Assembly: GCA_024734495.1 (NCBI GenBank) | Contig: JALMQS010000085.1 | Span: 12,934,048-12,998,047 of the forward strand | Direction: 5' to 3' | Source of the DNA: Forficula auricularia | Taxonomy: Eukaryota > Arthropoda > Insecta > Dermaptera > Forficulidae | DNA length: 64,000 nucleotides | Shown here: positions 10,391 to 22,600 of the stretch, piece by piece | Layout of the letters: each line of letters opens with the position of its first letter | Position numbering within the stretch: position 1 is the stretch's first letter | Made by a program: the position numbers and the translations under genes | The notes under the pieces: generated by a model | What the model saw: only the letters and a program-made list of their open reading frames with translations | Database searches by the model: none | What the model was told of the DNA's origin: nothing

Positions 10391-10853
10391 AATGTCAACA
10401 TGAACTACAAATTGCAAGTGATATCTGATTAATAATAAAGGAACAAACATATTAATATTTCAAATGAATTTGGATAAAGTTTAGCAACGATCCGTTGCAG
10501 TTTATTTTTTTATTTGCGAAGTCATGAAATAAATTTTTGGGACAATTTATGAATACATTTTTCAAAAATTCTCCATCTTATTAGCGGTTTTCCCTTTTGC
10601 TACCAATGCTAACACCTGCAACAAAACTCGTAGATGTAGCGAAATAAATTGTGTCTAGTAACAAGAATCTTCAAAAATTTCTTTTGTTTTTCAGAAATCA
10701 AAATATGTATGTATAAATGCTAACACAATTATTGCAAAATATTAAAAGATTACAGGTGATTTTTTTAGTCACTCAGGTGCTGGGTCACTTGAAATTATCA
10801 AATGGGTCACTTGGTAAACCGCAGGTCATAGGCTACCGACGCCTGCTCTAATA

Positions 10854-11013
10854 GATGACAACCTCTTGTGATTTTTTAAAAAATTTAAAGTCTATTTCTA
10901 TTGACAATTTGAACTCTCATTTCTATTTATTAGAATTTTTTATGATAATGATACAAGAAGGGGTTATATAATATATATACCCCAAGAAGGTTAAGTTAGG
11001 ATTTATTCTCGTA
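10854..11013. other. Short AT-rich gap
   Basis: No gene or recognised element is seen between the hAT target duplication and the Helitron. It contains a short TA tract. Confidence 0.5.
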
Positions 11014-12008
11014 CTAGGTGACGCCGGGCCGAAGTCACCTAGCCCCTGACGAGAGCTTCTCGTTTTATGGTTAAAATTTATATAGATAATAGCTGACCCG
11101 ACCACGCGTTTCTGTGACTAACTCTTAGGCCGGGCGCACACTGGAGACGCAGCTCCGCAGAACAATAATCATATAATAATCATATATATATATATATATG
11201 TTAACATTAAATGAAAGCGAAAGTTAAAACTTTTATCCGGTCACTGCCCTATTTTGGCGCAATTGGGACCAGACTCGTTTTGATAGTGAACCAAGAGTTG
11301 AAAAAGATACAGGACCCAGCCGGGTATGATCCGACATCTTCCGCGTTGAGCCCCGCAGATGCCTTCTCCATTTAGGCGATGGATCCCCTCACTAGATCCT
11401 ATAATCAAATTATATATATATTCAACTCTCTAGTTCAGTCGCGTTTTCTTCTATTTTCCTAATAGTATGGTTCTTATAAATGGTTATATATAATGTTGAT
11501 TATTGTATACTATTAAAGAATTGTGTAATTATTCATTATATTAATCAAATCAAAGAAATATAAAATTATAAATAAACAGTTGCAAATCGGTGACAAAAAT
11601 GTTGGCGACAACCTCTGCTTGTAACGGTTGCTTTATAAATAATCTTTGCGACTATAATTTAACGATAATACAACACAGTTGCAAAACGGAAAAAAACGAG
11701 ACATAACTACCGTTTTGAAACCGTAATTCAACCTAAATAAAACTATATAATGACTATAATTCAACCAATCAAAAAAGTTGCCTTTGGGTTTTATTTTGGT
11801 CTCTGTGCTATACGGGTTGTTTGTTTGCTTTTACCCCCAGAGGCGCTGGCGTTGTTTTCTCGAAAAAAAATTTTACATGCCACAGGTGTGATATCTATAA
11901 AAACACTCGTGTATTTGAATGGAATGTTGTGTGAAAATTTCAAAGAAAACTTTCGGAGATCCTTCAACGTATCACTTAACCGTAACAGTATATTTTTATT
12001 TATATAGA
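11014..12008 (-). mobile_element. Non-autonomous Helitron (family H3), minus strand
   Basis: Read on the minus strand it starts TCTATATAAATAAAAAT at 12008 and ends in CTAG at 11014, preceded by a GC-rich hairpin. It sits between A and T, the Helitron target. The first 250 bp match the element at 27999-28402. A tRNA-like repeat (about 11190-11470) lies inside. Confidence 0.75.
11312..11386 (-). repeat. tRNA-like 75-nt segment in a dispersed repeat (SINE-like)
   Basis: Minus-strand GGATCCA pairs with TGGGTCC as an acceptor stem (one G-U). Plausible D (GCCT/AGGC), anticodon (CTGCG/CGCGG) and T (GTCGG/CCGGC) stems follow. About 250 bp of surrounding sequence recurs inverted at 56800-57090, so this is a repeat family, not a lone tRNA gene. 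Confidence 0.5.
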
Positions 12009-12529
12009 TTGTAGCAAGAAGGAGAAATTTCAGAGCAAGGTTGAGTCGGGGTCAAAGATACCTCTCTGGAGGGAGTCTTGAAGGATTGAAGGTTGTGAAT
12101 CGCAGGAAATATGGACGGGAGACAGATTTTAATTACTGAAACATTTCATTCTTATTCCACCCACATTTTAACCTTCTAAGATTGACTCGAAGAACTATTT
12201 TTTGTTGAAGCTTTTATATTTATCTAGAAAAAATTTTTGGGAAGAGGTGTTTAAAAAAAAACAAAAAAATAAATTACTTTTTCATAACGTTCTAAAATAA
12301 TTTTTAATTATTAAATAAAGACTGTTTTTAACAAGGGCATTTTTTCAAGTGCATTATTAAATCATAAAATCACAGATATTTAAAGTCATTAACAAAATTA
12401 ATTATTTATTATTCAATAATAAATATTGTAATTTCTATCTTTGATAAAATAATCAGAGATGGCTATAACAAAAATAAAGAATAATTATTAATTGAAATCG
12501 TAGAGAGTTGAATAAAAAATTAAATTAAA
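12009..12529. other. AT-rich intergenic stretch, no gene seen
   Basis: The first 130 bp resemble a dispersed repeat also seen near 30530-30640. The rest is AT-rich with no supportable feature. Confidence 0.5.
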
Positions 12530-13265
12530 AACAGAGTTTTATTCTTTAATGTGCCAAACGTTTTGTCATTTTATTTTTTATTTCTTCAGCGACAGCAAGA
12601 CAATTAGACAAATTACAACAATAATCATTGTATACTTTTTTATTTTATCCAATGCGAAGCATGCGGAAAGTATTGTAATCGGTCTCGCGGCAAGCGCGAC
12701 TTCAAAGGGTCCTCAGGTAAAGATTACGGAACCCATGGTCTCAATTAAGGTCACAAATTGTAGTATTCAATTAGGTAGGTTGAATTTGGGCATGTGACGG
12801 TTCAAGCTTGAGTTGTTTACCATAAAAGAATTTAGTCTTTTTGATTTTAAGTCGATTCTTCCACTATTTCAGTAGAGGTTGCCATTAATAGTCAAAACAT
12901 CAAAAATGGAATGCAATAAGGTTATTTCTCTATCTAGTATATTAGATGAGAATAGATCACTATTTTTGAATTTAAGTCAACATGGACTTCAAATAGCAAG
13001 TGATATATCTGATTAATAATAAAGGAATAAACATATTAATATTGCAAATGACTTTGGATAAAATTTAGCAACGATCCGTTGCAGTTTATTTTAACAAAGA
13101 TTACTTCATTATATAACTCAATCGTCTGATGGTTTTGAAAATATTAGAAAAAACATAATTATCAATCACCTGATTGTCTTTGTTTTTCATTATTTCAGCC
13201 GTTGAAGTAAAAAATAAAATGACGAAACGTTTGGCACATTAAAGAATAAAACTCTGCTTTTAATT
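12530..13265. mobile_element. Penelope-type foldback relic interrupted by a Helentron-like element
   Basis: Left arm (12530-12600) and right arm (13185-13265) are inverted copies sharing gtgccaaacg and cagagttttattctttaa words. Both contain a decayed hammerhead region (GACGAAACG followed by TTTGG). The space between is filled by the family A element at 12641-13090. Confidence 0.55.
12641..13090 (+). mobile_element. Helentron-like element, family A, copy 2 (short)
   Basis: It begins with the same TATTTTATCCAATGC hairpin and ends with the GCAACGATCCGTTGC hairpin. The internal satellite is reduced to about one unit. Confidence 0.75.
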
Positions 13266-13521
13266 TAATTTTTTTATCCAACTCCCTACGATTTAAATTA
13301 ACAATTTTGATTATGGATGCGATTAGTGAAACAACAAAAAATAATCTTTCCAGATGTGTGATGTATGGCTCATTATTAGATTATATGTACAATTAGAGGA
13401 GTATTTCGATGAGTCGATTGGAATCTTGACTATATATCAATCGACGATTCGGAAGCCGAAACGTTGTTCAAAAATTAAAAAATTATAGCAAATTTCCTAT
13501 GGATAGTTCAATAGTTTAACC

Positions 13522-13736
13522 CAGGGGTCGGCAACCTGCGGCTCGCGAGCCACATGTAGCTCTTTCGATGTGGAGATGCGGCTTTATTTTAAATCAAAAA
13601 TCAAATTTATATATATATAATCCTAATCAAATACCATAATATTGAATTAAATATGTTAGAGGCTCTTTAAAAAATGGGAAATTTTGTAAATTGTAACTTT
13701 TGGCTTTTCAGTCTCAAAAGGTTGCCGACCCCTGGG
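13522..13736. mobile_element. hAT MITE (215 bp)
   Basis: Termini CAGGGGTCGGCAACCT and AGGTTGCCGACCCCTG(GG) are flanked by the perfect 8-bp duplication GTTTAACC (13514-13521 and 13737-13744). The left end is the widespread hAT type with CGGCTCGCGAGCC. Confidence 0.9.
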
Positions 13737-13987
13737 GTTTAACCTAATTAAATACCTTCTATTGCTGTGATGTTTAAAAACTGAACAATTTCGGCTTGAA
13801 ATAATTCTCTCTTCTCTACGATGAGAAATTCTTATAACATGACAACTGATTCTCTTTAATGTAAGGAGTAAAATAATATGCTATGAACAAAATTTATTTA
13901 TTTATTTTTATTTAATTTTATATTAATAAGGAGTAAAATAATATGCTATGAACAAAATTTATTTATTTATTTATTTTTATTTAATTT

Positions 13988-14142
13988 TTAATTTCTTTGT
14001 TCAATACGAAATTTTACTCCATTTTTCGATTTCGAGACAACTTCATTCACCATTTTCATTACATGATTTACATGAATTAATTTGAAATGACGTACGACTG
14101 TTGAAATTATTAATTTCATTTCAAGCATTGCAAACTTTTGTC
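13988..14142 (-). CDS. P450 exon 10 (C-terminus)
   Basis: Acceptor ttttttag at 14143; the coding sequence continues GQKFAMLEMK directly from the exon 9 NCI and ends FRIEQRN then TAA at 13990-13988. AATAAA-type signals lie just downstream (13940-13980). It sits 4.4 kb from exon 9, and phase and family match make it secure. Confidence 0.92.
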
Positions 14143-16589
14143 CTAAAAAAAATAAAAGAATATATTATTTCAAAGGCGGCTGGAAATATTTGACCCTTAA
14201 CGCTAGTGTTATTACTTTACTTTTTAACGCCTAATTGAAGATGTTAAATTTTAACGTCTGTTTTTAGAGAATAGACCTGTTAGTCTTTTAAGCTTTCAAA
14301 TTATGATATTTGAACTTTTTCAAAAATATTCCAATCAGTGTTTTAAAAATCTGAGATGCCAAAATTCATGTAACTCATTTATGGTCTTATTTTTATCCTT
14401 TTTCTACCCATAAATAAAAAATCTACTAAACTTTCAAAAAGTATGTCTTATTTAACAAAAATAAAAATGTATGTAAAAAATATCATATTTCGGTCATGTT
14501 CTTTTAGCAAACGACAAATAACGCTTTTGGTAAATAGCCTCCGTGACTTCATATGGGAAATATAGCTACCATTATCGCTGACACTATAGGGTCCAAGGCC
14601 ATAGCCAGCTGGGGGGGTTTAGACCCACCCCTCGAATTTCGAGGTAAAAATCGAAGTTTTCAGAATATAAATAAACGAAAAAACTATTTATTTATTAAAT
14701 AAGTAATGCAAGAATTTAGGCATCTTATTGTTTTATATAAAATATATTAAAAAAATACAAATCTTTTAAAAAACAATCTCCAAAACTATTTTTAACTTAT
14801 TTTAAATCTAAACGTTTCGGCAGAATTTCTCCCTTTAACAATGGAAATTTTTAAAGTAAAAAAAAATAATTAAAAAAAGGAATATTAGTAGGGAATTGGA
14901 CTGAAAATTAAAAACACAGAGTTGTTATTAAATGAGCCAGACGTTCCGTCGATTTATTTCGACTTCCACAGTGGCCCATTTTATCACACTTTGTCAAAAA
15001 ATAATTTCACTATGCGACGAAACATCATTAATCTATTTTATTGGAATTATTTTTTGACAAAGAGTGATAAAATGGGCCACTGAGGAAGTCAGTAAAATCA
15101 GTAATTGCCCCCAAAGCATGCTTTGCGCGTAGCACTCGTTTTGCCAATTCCCAACACTCTTTCGCAGTTAAATTAGAAAAGTGCCGGACCCCCTCATTCG
15201 TCCCCATGAATGGAACTCTCTCCCGGTCTCCATCTTCCCCAGCACTTATAATCTTTAAGCCTTCAAAATCCGGGTGCACAAACACCTACGTCCCCACCCT
15301 CTCACTTAATCAACTTTCCCTTCTCTTCGGTAATGCAAGGGTCTTTCGAGATCCATAGGGGCCGCATCTTTACTGGTGCGCCCCTTCTTGCATTCGATTG
15401 CATTAAAAAAAAAAGTCGAAATAAATCGACGAAAAGTCTGGCCCATTTAAAAAAAATCTCTCTTTTTGAAAATTCAGTCCATTTCCCTACTATTCCTTTT
15501 TTAATCTTTATTATATTAAACGAGCAAATCTTGTATATATATTAACTTTTTGATTCAGTTAATATCTATATATTAATCCCCGAAACTCCCCCTCACCCCC
15601 CGGACCCCCACCACTTCACCACACCTCCCACTTTTACCTCCCCACCTACACCCCACCCCCGAAACCCCGGATCCCACACCACTGCAACCCACCTGAACCC
15701 CCACATCTACCCCCGCTCACGCCCACGCACTCAGTTTTTGCATTTCTAACCTTCAGTGGCCCACAGATAATGTGTATATAGGTATATAAATAAATACGGT
15801 ATAATTATTTTCTTTTAATTAAATAACAATTTTTGAGTTTATCAATTAAAGTGTCAAATTAATATTTGTGGGATTTAAAATTCGATTTTAAATCAATTAA
15901 ATTGCCCAATTTTTAATATATAATAATAATTGTAATAATCTTATTGTGGGATATAAAATTAAAAAAACCAAATATTTATTAAAAGGAAATTGAATAAAAA
16001 TGTAAATAAACATTTTTATCGAGACAACCACCTGTGAATAATTATTTCAATTAACAAAAAAAACATCAAAAACAACTTAGCCGAAGATGAGACCGTCACA
16101 GATCGAATGTCCAATACAAAACCCTCCTAACCGTGAATTTCATCCAAATTGATAGAGCCGTTTTCGAGAACCCGACCGGATATATATATATCCAAACCGG
16201 ATATATATATATACAAACTTTGCTCGTTTAATATAATAAGATATCCAATCGGGTTCTCGAAAACGGCTCTATCAATTTGGATGAAATTCACGGGTTAGGA
16301 GGGTTTTGTGTTGGCGATTCGATCTGTCACGGTCTCATCTTTGACTAAGTTGTTTTGACGTGACAACGCCTTATAAATTGGTTTTGCCGGGTGACACTTC
16401 AAGAAACTGCGTTACGCTCCGCTCACGTTATGCGCTCACAATGAGAGCGAGTGAGAGGGAGGATACAGGAAATTCCGCACGTGCGATCCAATCAGAAGAA
16501 GTGGGCGGGCCACTTAAGCCGCCAGATTCGAACATGAACCTGCTTTATCGAAACTAACTTCTATTTTATAATTATTAGCCTTAATTATA

Positions 16590-16627
<38 letters not shown>

Positions 16628-19600
16628 TAGATAGATTTAGATAAAAGCAACAATTATTTTTTAAACCTTAAAAGATATCTATATTCATTGAAAAAAAATC
16701 AATTTTCAAGTTTCAATTTTCCATAGATTTAAATTTAATTTATATTTCATTTATTTCTTTATTTTTCTAAAGCTTTTTTTAATATGTATTTTATAATGAC
16801 AGTAATTCCAAAAATTATTGAGTTCTTTATTCATCTTTTCAAAAAAACGCAAGATATTTGAATTTGGTTTGACAGTTTTTCAAATTAACGGTTCTCAATC
16901 AGATGTCTTTAAACAGTTTAACATAAAACATACTGTAATATTGTACCAAAATATATATTGATTTAGTAACATATTTAATATAAGGTAAGCTTAAAATTAT
17001 ATTATTTCAAACATTTAAATACTGTCCACCTAAAATAAAATTATGATTTATTATTATTTTTTAGGCTTACAAAATTAAAAAGTTTTTTCTGAGAAAAAAT
17101 ATTAATATTTTCCTATCATGGATGCTAAAATTATTTGTGAATTATGCATTAAGACATTTGGCAGGCAATCTGAAAAGAATAGACATTTGAGAGATATTCA
17201 TAAAGTTGTCGATATAAATAAATCTAAAAAAAATCATATTTTATGTCCATTATGTCCTAACGAAAAAAATGGTTGCCTGTAAAGTCGGTATACGGGCGAA
17301 AGTTTTACGTGACAACGACTTTGAGTGGTAAAATAATTTTAATGTGAATATTCATTCGTATAGTAGGAAGAAGGATGAAATAATAGTAACAATTTAAAAC
17401 ATTTATTTATACAAAGAATTATATTTAAAACATTAATTTATACAAAGAATCTCGCACTGAATTTCATATTAACAAAATTTTATTTTTACCTTTACACATA
17501 CATACGTATTTATATACAAATATACATACAATAACTTGCAATACATTTGCGTTCTACTACGTTAAAAGGAACAACCATTGACTTGACATTTTCTAGGCAC
17601 ATTACAGCAGAAACACTTCCTTTCATTTCATATTTCTCCTATCATCGCCCTATCCTCAACAAAATCACTCAGATAGGAACAAGTTAAGTTGTAGTAAACG
17701 CTGTTTCATTGTACGCAAATGTATTGCAAGTTATTGTATGTATATTTGTATATAAATACGTATGTATGTGTAAAGGTAAAAATAAAATTTTGTTAATATG
17801 AAATTCAGTGCGAGATTCTTTGTATAAATTAATGTTTTAAATTGTTACTATTATTTCATCCTTCTTCCTACTATACGAATGAATATTCACATTAAAATTA
17901 TTTTACCACTCAAAGTCGTTGTCACGTAAAACTTTCGCCCGTATACCGACTTTACAGGCAACCATTTTTTTGATGGGTTTTTTGTTAATTGAAATAATTA
18001 TTCACAGGTGGTTGTCTCGATAAAAATGTATATTTTCATGTGGTTTCATGGGAGGGGGCTGGATTGAGGGTGGAGGGGTGAAGTTGTGGGGTCCGGGGAT
18101 TAATATATAGCTTTTAACTGAAGCAAAAACGCTCGGTGGCCAGCTACTTGTTATTTATTATGGATGCGAGTAATGCAATATCATAAAAAAAGTTGCTTTT
18201 TCTAATAAAACTATTGTTTTTAAATCTTAGAAAAAGCAACTTTTTTTCCTTTTTTCACTTTAAAAATTTCCAATGATAAAGGGAGAAATTCTCCCGAAAC
18301 GCTTGGATTTAAAATAAACATTTTGAAGATTGTTTTTTAAAACGCTGTCGCGGCCCCCCTTCCCCTCGAACGCTTCGTAATCCCCTCTCCCTCTTAATAA
18401 GTGGATTATGTAATTAAGAGCCCACCTTCCTCTCCTCTTATTTAATGGCCAGAGAGAAGATCCCTGTCAAATTTAACATTTCTTTCTTAATGGGACACTG
18501 TCAATGTGAGCGAGATTCATTTGTAATATTTTTAATGATTATTGAATAAAAATTCATACCGATACAGTTTCTTAATCCTCCACTAAATGGTAGATACGAG
18601 AATGGATGTCGTTGTCGAAAATTATCAGGCAGAAATCTATCAGGATCAAATTTATAATTATCCGGCCAATATTTTTTATTGTGATGCAATGATGTAAGCA
18701 CTAGCATAATTTCAGCGCCTTTAGGAATTATTACATTTTCTAAAAAAAATGAAAATAATAATAAATATTTTATTCTCTACTATTTCGTTTTAGAAGAGTG
18801 TGTATGTGTGCAAAAAAAATTTAATTAAAAAAAAAAAAGTAAAAAACTTCTAAAGAGCGAAACGTTTTCTACAAATTTTCTGATTTAACATTTTTTTTTG
18901 TCAGCGAATGGCTTGTGCTAGAAAAGATTGTTTTTTGCCGGGAGTAGCAGAGTTGTTAAATCATAAGGGGAAATCAATGAGGTTGTCCTCTGCTTGATGC
19001 AAATAAACATATAAGAATATATATATAGGTAGGTACAATAATTTTTTTTTTTGAGAGCTGAATTTTAAGGCCCTCTTGATTTATGAGACCCTAGGCGCCT
19101 GGTGCACCTGTGCACAAGTCTGCTACTCTCGGCAATCTAAATTTTTCCATAATTTTCAATTAAACTATCTAAACTGGCCGGACGGCGAATTAAGTTGAAT
19201 AATTGTTAAAAATAATTATTAAAATTTTTTTTTGAGATCTAATTGATTCATGTATTAATTTATGTTTATTTGATGTCGTATAAAAAAATAGTTCTTATGA
19301 AAGTTGTTCAGTTTTTTTGTAGATTAAGTAGATGTATAGAAAAATATAGGGTTCTATTTAAAAAAAAGAACTTGACATTGAAATACCCTTGAAAGCTTTT
19401 TCCTTTTATTTTTCTCTACTATTAATTTATTTTATTTTGTTAAAGGAGAATGGTGCTTGGGTTCTTGGTCAAATATTATATTTTGGCACTCAGGAGAATA
19501 TTGATAAGTTGCAACTCTTACAAAATAGATGCATGAGATTTATATTAAAATGTGACAGATATACATCAATAAGTAATATGCTGGAAAGTTTGTGACTTAT

Positions 19601-22600
19601 GAATGTGAAGCAATTCTTATTTTTACAGACAATGTGTTTTGTATATAAATTATATCATAGCCAGCTGCCAGCCTATCTGAATTTCACATTGGTCAATGAG
19701 ATCCATGACCATGGGACGCGAATTAGAGACAATATATTTATTGAGAGGGCGAGGAAAGAGAGCACAAGAAATTCATTATATTTTAGAGGACTTGAGGAAT
19801 TTAATTCTTTACCAGCTGAAGTAAGAAATGCATCAAGTCTGATTCAATTTAAGAACCAAGTTAGAATATATCTTAAGAGGGACAGTTGAACATTTCTATT
19901 GAGAAATATTTGGAAATATTATAAATTTAGTATTAAGATTTGTAAATATTGAAATATATATGTATCAAAAATACATTTAAATATAAATAAAATAAATAAA
20001 AAATTTTTCTAAGTCGACAACCAATAGCGTAGTTTAGTTTCCCCTTGGATATAAACAAACTTTTATTTGTTTTTAAGGAATTTGGTGTTGGTACTTGGTG
20101 AAACATTTTTTTTAAATTATTGGATAAAAAATACTTGGTAGGTTTCACATTAAGAAACTTTTATTTTAAACTTTTTTCCATATACCCTGCACTGTTCTTG
20201 AGTTATAAGACTGTCTCAAGATAAAAAACTCACCCGGTATATTAATTTATAATTCTAATTGTATTTATTTAACGATAACCTAAAAAATAAATAAAGTAAT
20301 AAATAATAGTGAGATATTTTACAAATTAGTGCAACATTTGCTGCTTAAATAATTTCTGAATTTCTTTGAGGGCCAATAAAATTAGGCCACGGATTACCGG
20401 TTTCCGACCGCTGATCTATCTATAGGTTAATTTTAAAGTTTTTATTTTAATGCACACCCACACACTGCCATGATTGTATCTGAATACCCCTTAAAGCGAT
20501 ATCTTCCTCTGCGTATCGTCCAATTACACCAACGCTTGGTATAATTCTTAAAGATTCTTTAATCACTCTTTCAAGATAATGCATTTCTTGAAGATCATTG
20601 AATGTCGCTGGACGTAACGAATTGCCAAATATCGCGTTCATTTCTTCAACAAGTAAACTCTTAACAAATCCAAAAAACAATAACGTTAATAACACATCAC
20701 AGAAAAAAATATTCAATTTTTAAATGATTTTTTTACCTCACCTGCGTTTCAGGAAATTTTGCTAGAAAAAATAAAGAAAAAGATATCGCTGAGGCCATTG
20801 TGTCGTGACCCGCGAACATAAATGTATCGGTTTCCTGTTTGATATCCTCATCGGTGAACGAAGGATCCTCTCTTTGGATTTCGAATAATAAATCCAGAAA
20901 TGCTAATTTTTTTTTCGTTTCAATATTATCTTCATTTCTCATATTAATAAAATTTAGACGTCTTTTTTTTATAACCTAAAAATATTAAATACTACTTTAA
21001 AGGTATTTCTATTATTATGAGTATTGCAGGGCAGGATTTAAGCAGAGGCTGTGCAGCCTATGGGTCCGAACCACAAAGGGTCCTGCACCACTGTCCGAAT
21101 TTTAATAACTTTTATTTGTCATGAACTATTAGCTGGAGTTTAAATTAAAAAAAGTCACGCCGGCGTCGTCGCGCAAGCCAATTATTATAAGTATAGATAT
21201 CTTTAATATTTGTAAGGCTTATATAAAAAGCTGCCTCTAGATAATACTTTTTAAATTAAAATTTTCTTTGGTTGGGTTGGGTTTACTAGAATTGGTGAAA
21301 TTTTGTATTGTCATCTCAAATAGACACGTTTTGAAAATTTCAAGAAAATCGACCATAAATGGATCAAAATCCGATTACAAGATTCCACTTGTATTTAAAA
21401 ATTTTCAATTGATATATACAGGGCCGTCGGGGTTGTACCCCCCCCCCCCCACCATGAAAAAAGTAAGTAAATTAATATCGATCGACTCTCACACTCCCCA
21501 TTATTTATACTGAAGACATCATCATCATCACCGTCATTCAGATGCTAGTTAAGATATTTTGTATTTTATTTTGTATTTTATATTTTTGTATTTATTTAAT
21601 TAATCTTGGGACTATGTTTGCTGAAAATCTGAATTCTACCTTCTAATTCTTACTATTTGAAATTAGGTACTTCAAAATCAAACAAGTACAAAAAATTTAC
21701 AACTCTAATTTTTTTCTCAAGCCGCGGCGCCCAGGGCGATCGCCCCGCCCACGCGAAGGCCCTGGATATACCAGGTGAGTTTTTTATCTTGAGACAGTCT
21801 TATAATTCAAAAACAGTGCATTATATGAAAAAAAGTTTCAAATAAAAGTTTATTTATATCAAGGGGGAAACTAAACTACGTTATTGTTTGTCGACGTAGA
21901 ACAAGCTTTAAAGGGTATTTCTAGGTCAAGTTCTGTTTTTTAAATGGAACCCTATATTTTTCATTAAGTCTACTTAATCTTCAAAAAAAAACTGAACAAC
22001 TTTCATAAGAACTATTTTTTTATACGACATCAAATAAACAAAATACATAAATCAATTAGATCTCAAAAAAATCTTAATAATTATTTTTAACAATTATTCA
22101 ACTTAATTATCAAATAATAATAATTAAATAATTGATTATTAAGTAAATAATTATTAAATCGAAAAGTCACAACAATGAAAATAAGTGTTTATAATGATCT
22201 TAAAACTTCATTAAGTACTCAGATTTAAGAGATTATTTTCTACTTAATAGAACTATTTAAAATTCTTGATTTTAAAAAAGTTTATTTCTCGTGTCAATCC
22301 AGTAGATAGTTATATTGTATTAAGTACTATAATAAAAATGGAGCATTTTTTGTTGAAGACAGAATTGAAATGGTCTCAATTTATGCGGTGAATGAGGAAG
22401 AAGTGTTAGGGGCTGCCGAGCGTTTTCCTGATAGGAATACACCCTCACGAGCTTCATTTTATCGAGTTGTAAATTTGTTTAAAAAAAAAAACAGGAAATG
22501 TAAAGGCTACTAAGAAACTGAAACAGGCCAAAATAACGAAATTGGAACTGGAATTCATCCAGAAGACTTGCACTCTCTGGAATGTCTCAGAACAGTGTCG

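Larger units (their letters stand above)
5192..10506 (+). mobile_element. Helentron-like non-autonomous element, family A, copy 1 (interrupted by a LINE)
   Basis: It begins with the imperfect hairpin TACTTTATCCAATGC/GCATGGGTAAAGT followed by AAGTATTGCAATCG. It ends just after the 15-nt hairpin GCAACGATCCGTTGC (10484-10498). A body of about 700 bp is shared almost base for base with 37625-38340. A 119-bp tandem repeat follows. Short terminal hairpins, internal minisatellite and no coding capacity are the architecture of DINE-1/Helentron-associated elements. Classification is by structure only. Confidence 0.72.
4899..10845 (-). mobile_element. hAT transposon relic, split by a Helentron-like element
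   Basis: The ends CAGGTGTCGGCAAAC (left) and CTACCGACGCCTG (right) form hAT-type inverted termini. They are flanked by a perfect 8-bp duplication CTCTAATA (4891-4898 and 10846-10853). hAT sequence remains only at 4899-5191 and 10507-10845, about 630 bp. The rest is a later nested insertion. A transposase relic on the minus strand supports the class. Confidence 0.85.

Noticed and set aside
16360..16557. 65-codon frame in the GC-richer block
   Set aside because: No domain, lies in repeat sequence next to Helitron pieces.
18501..18707. 68-codon frame reading past the P450 heme loop
   Set aside because: The extension beyond G|GTATGA is intron; exon 10 at 14142-13988 supplies the conserved C-terminus.
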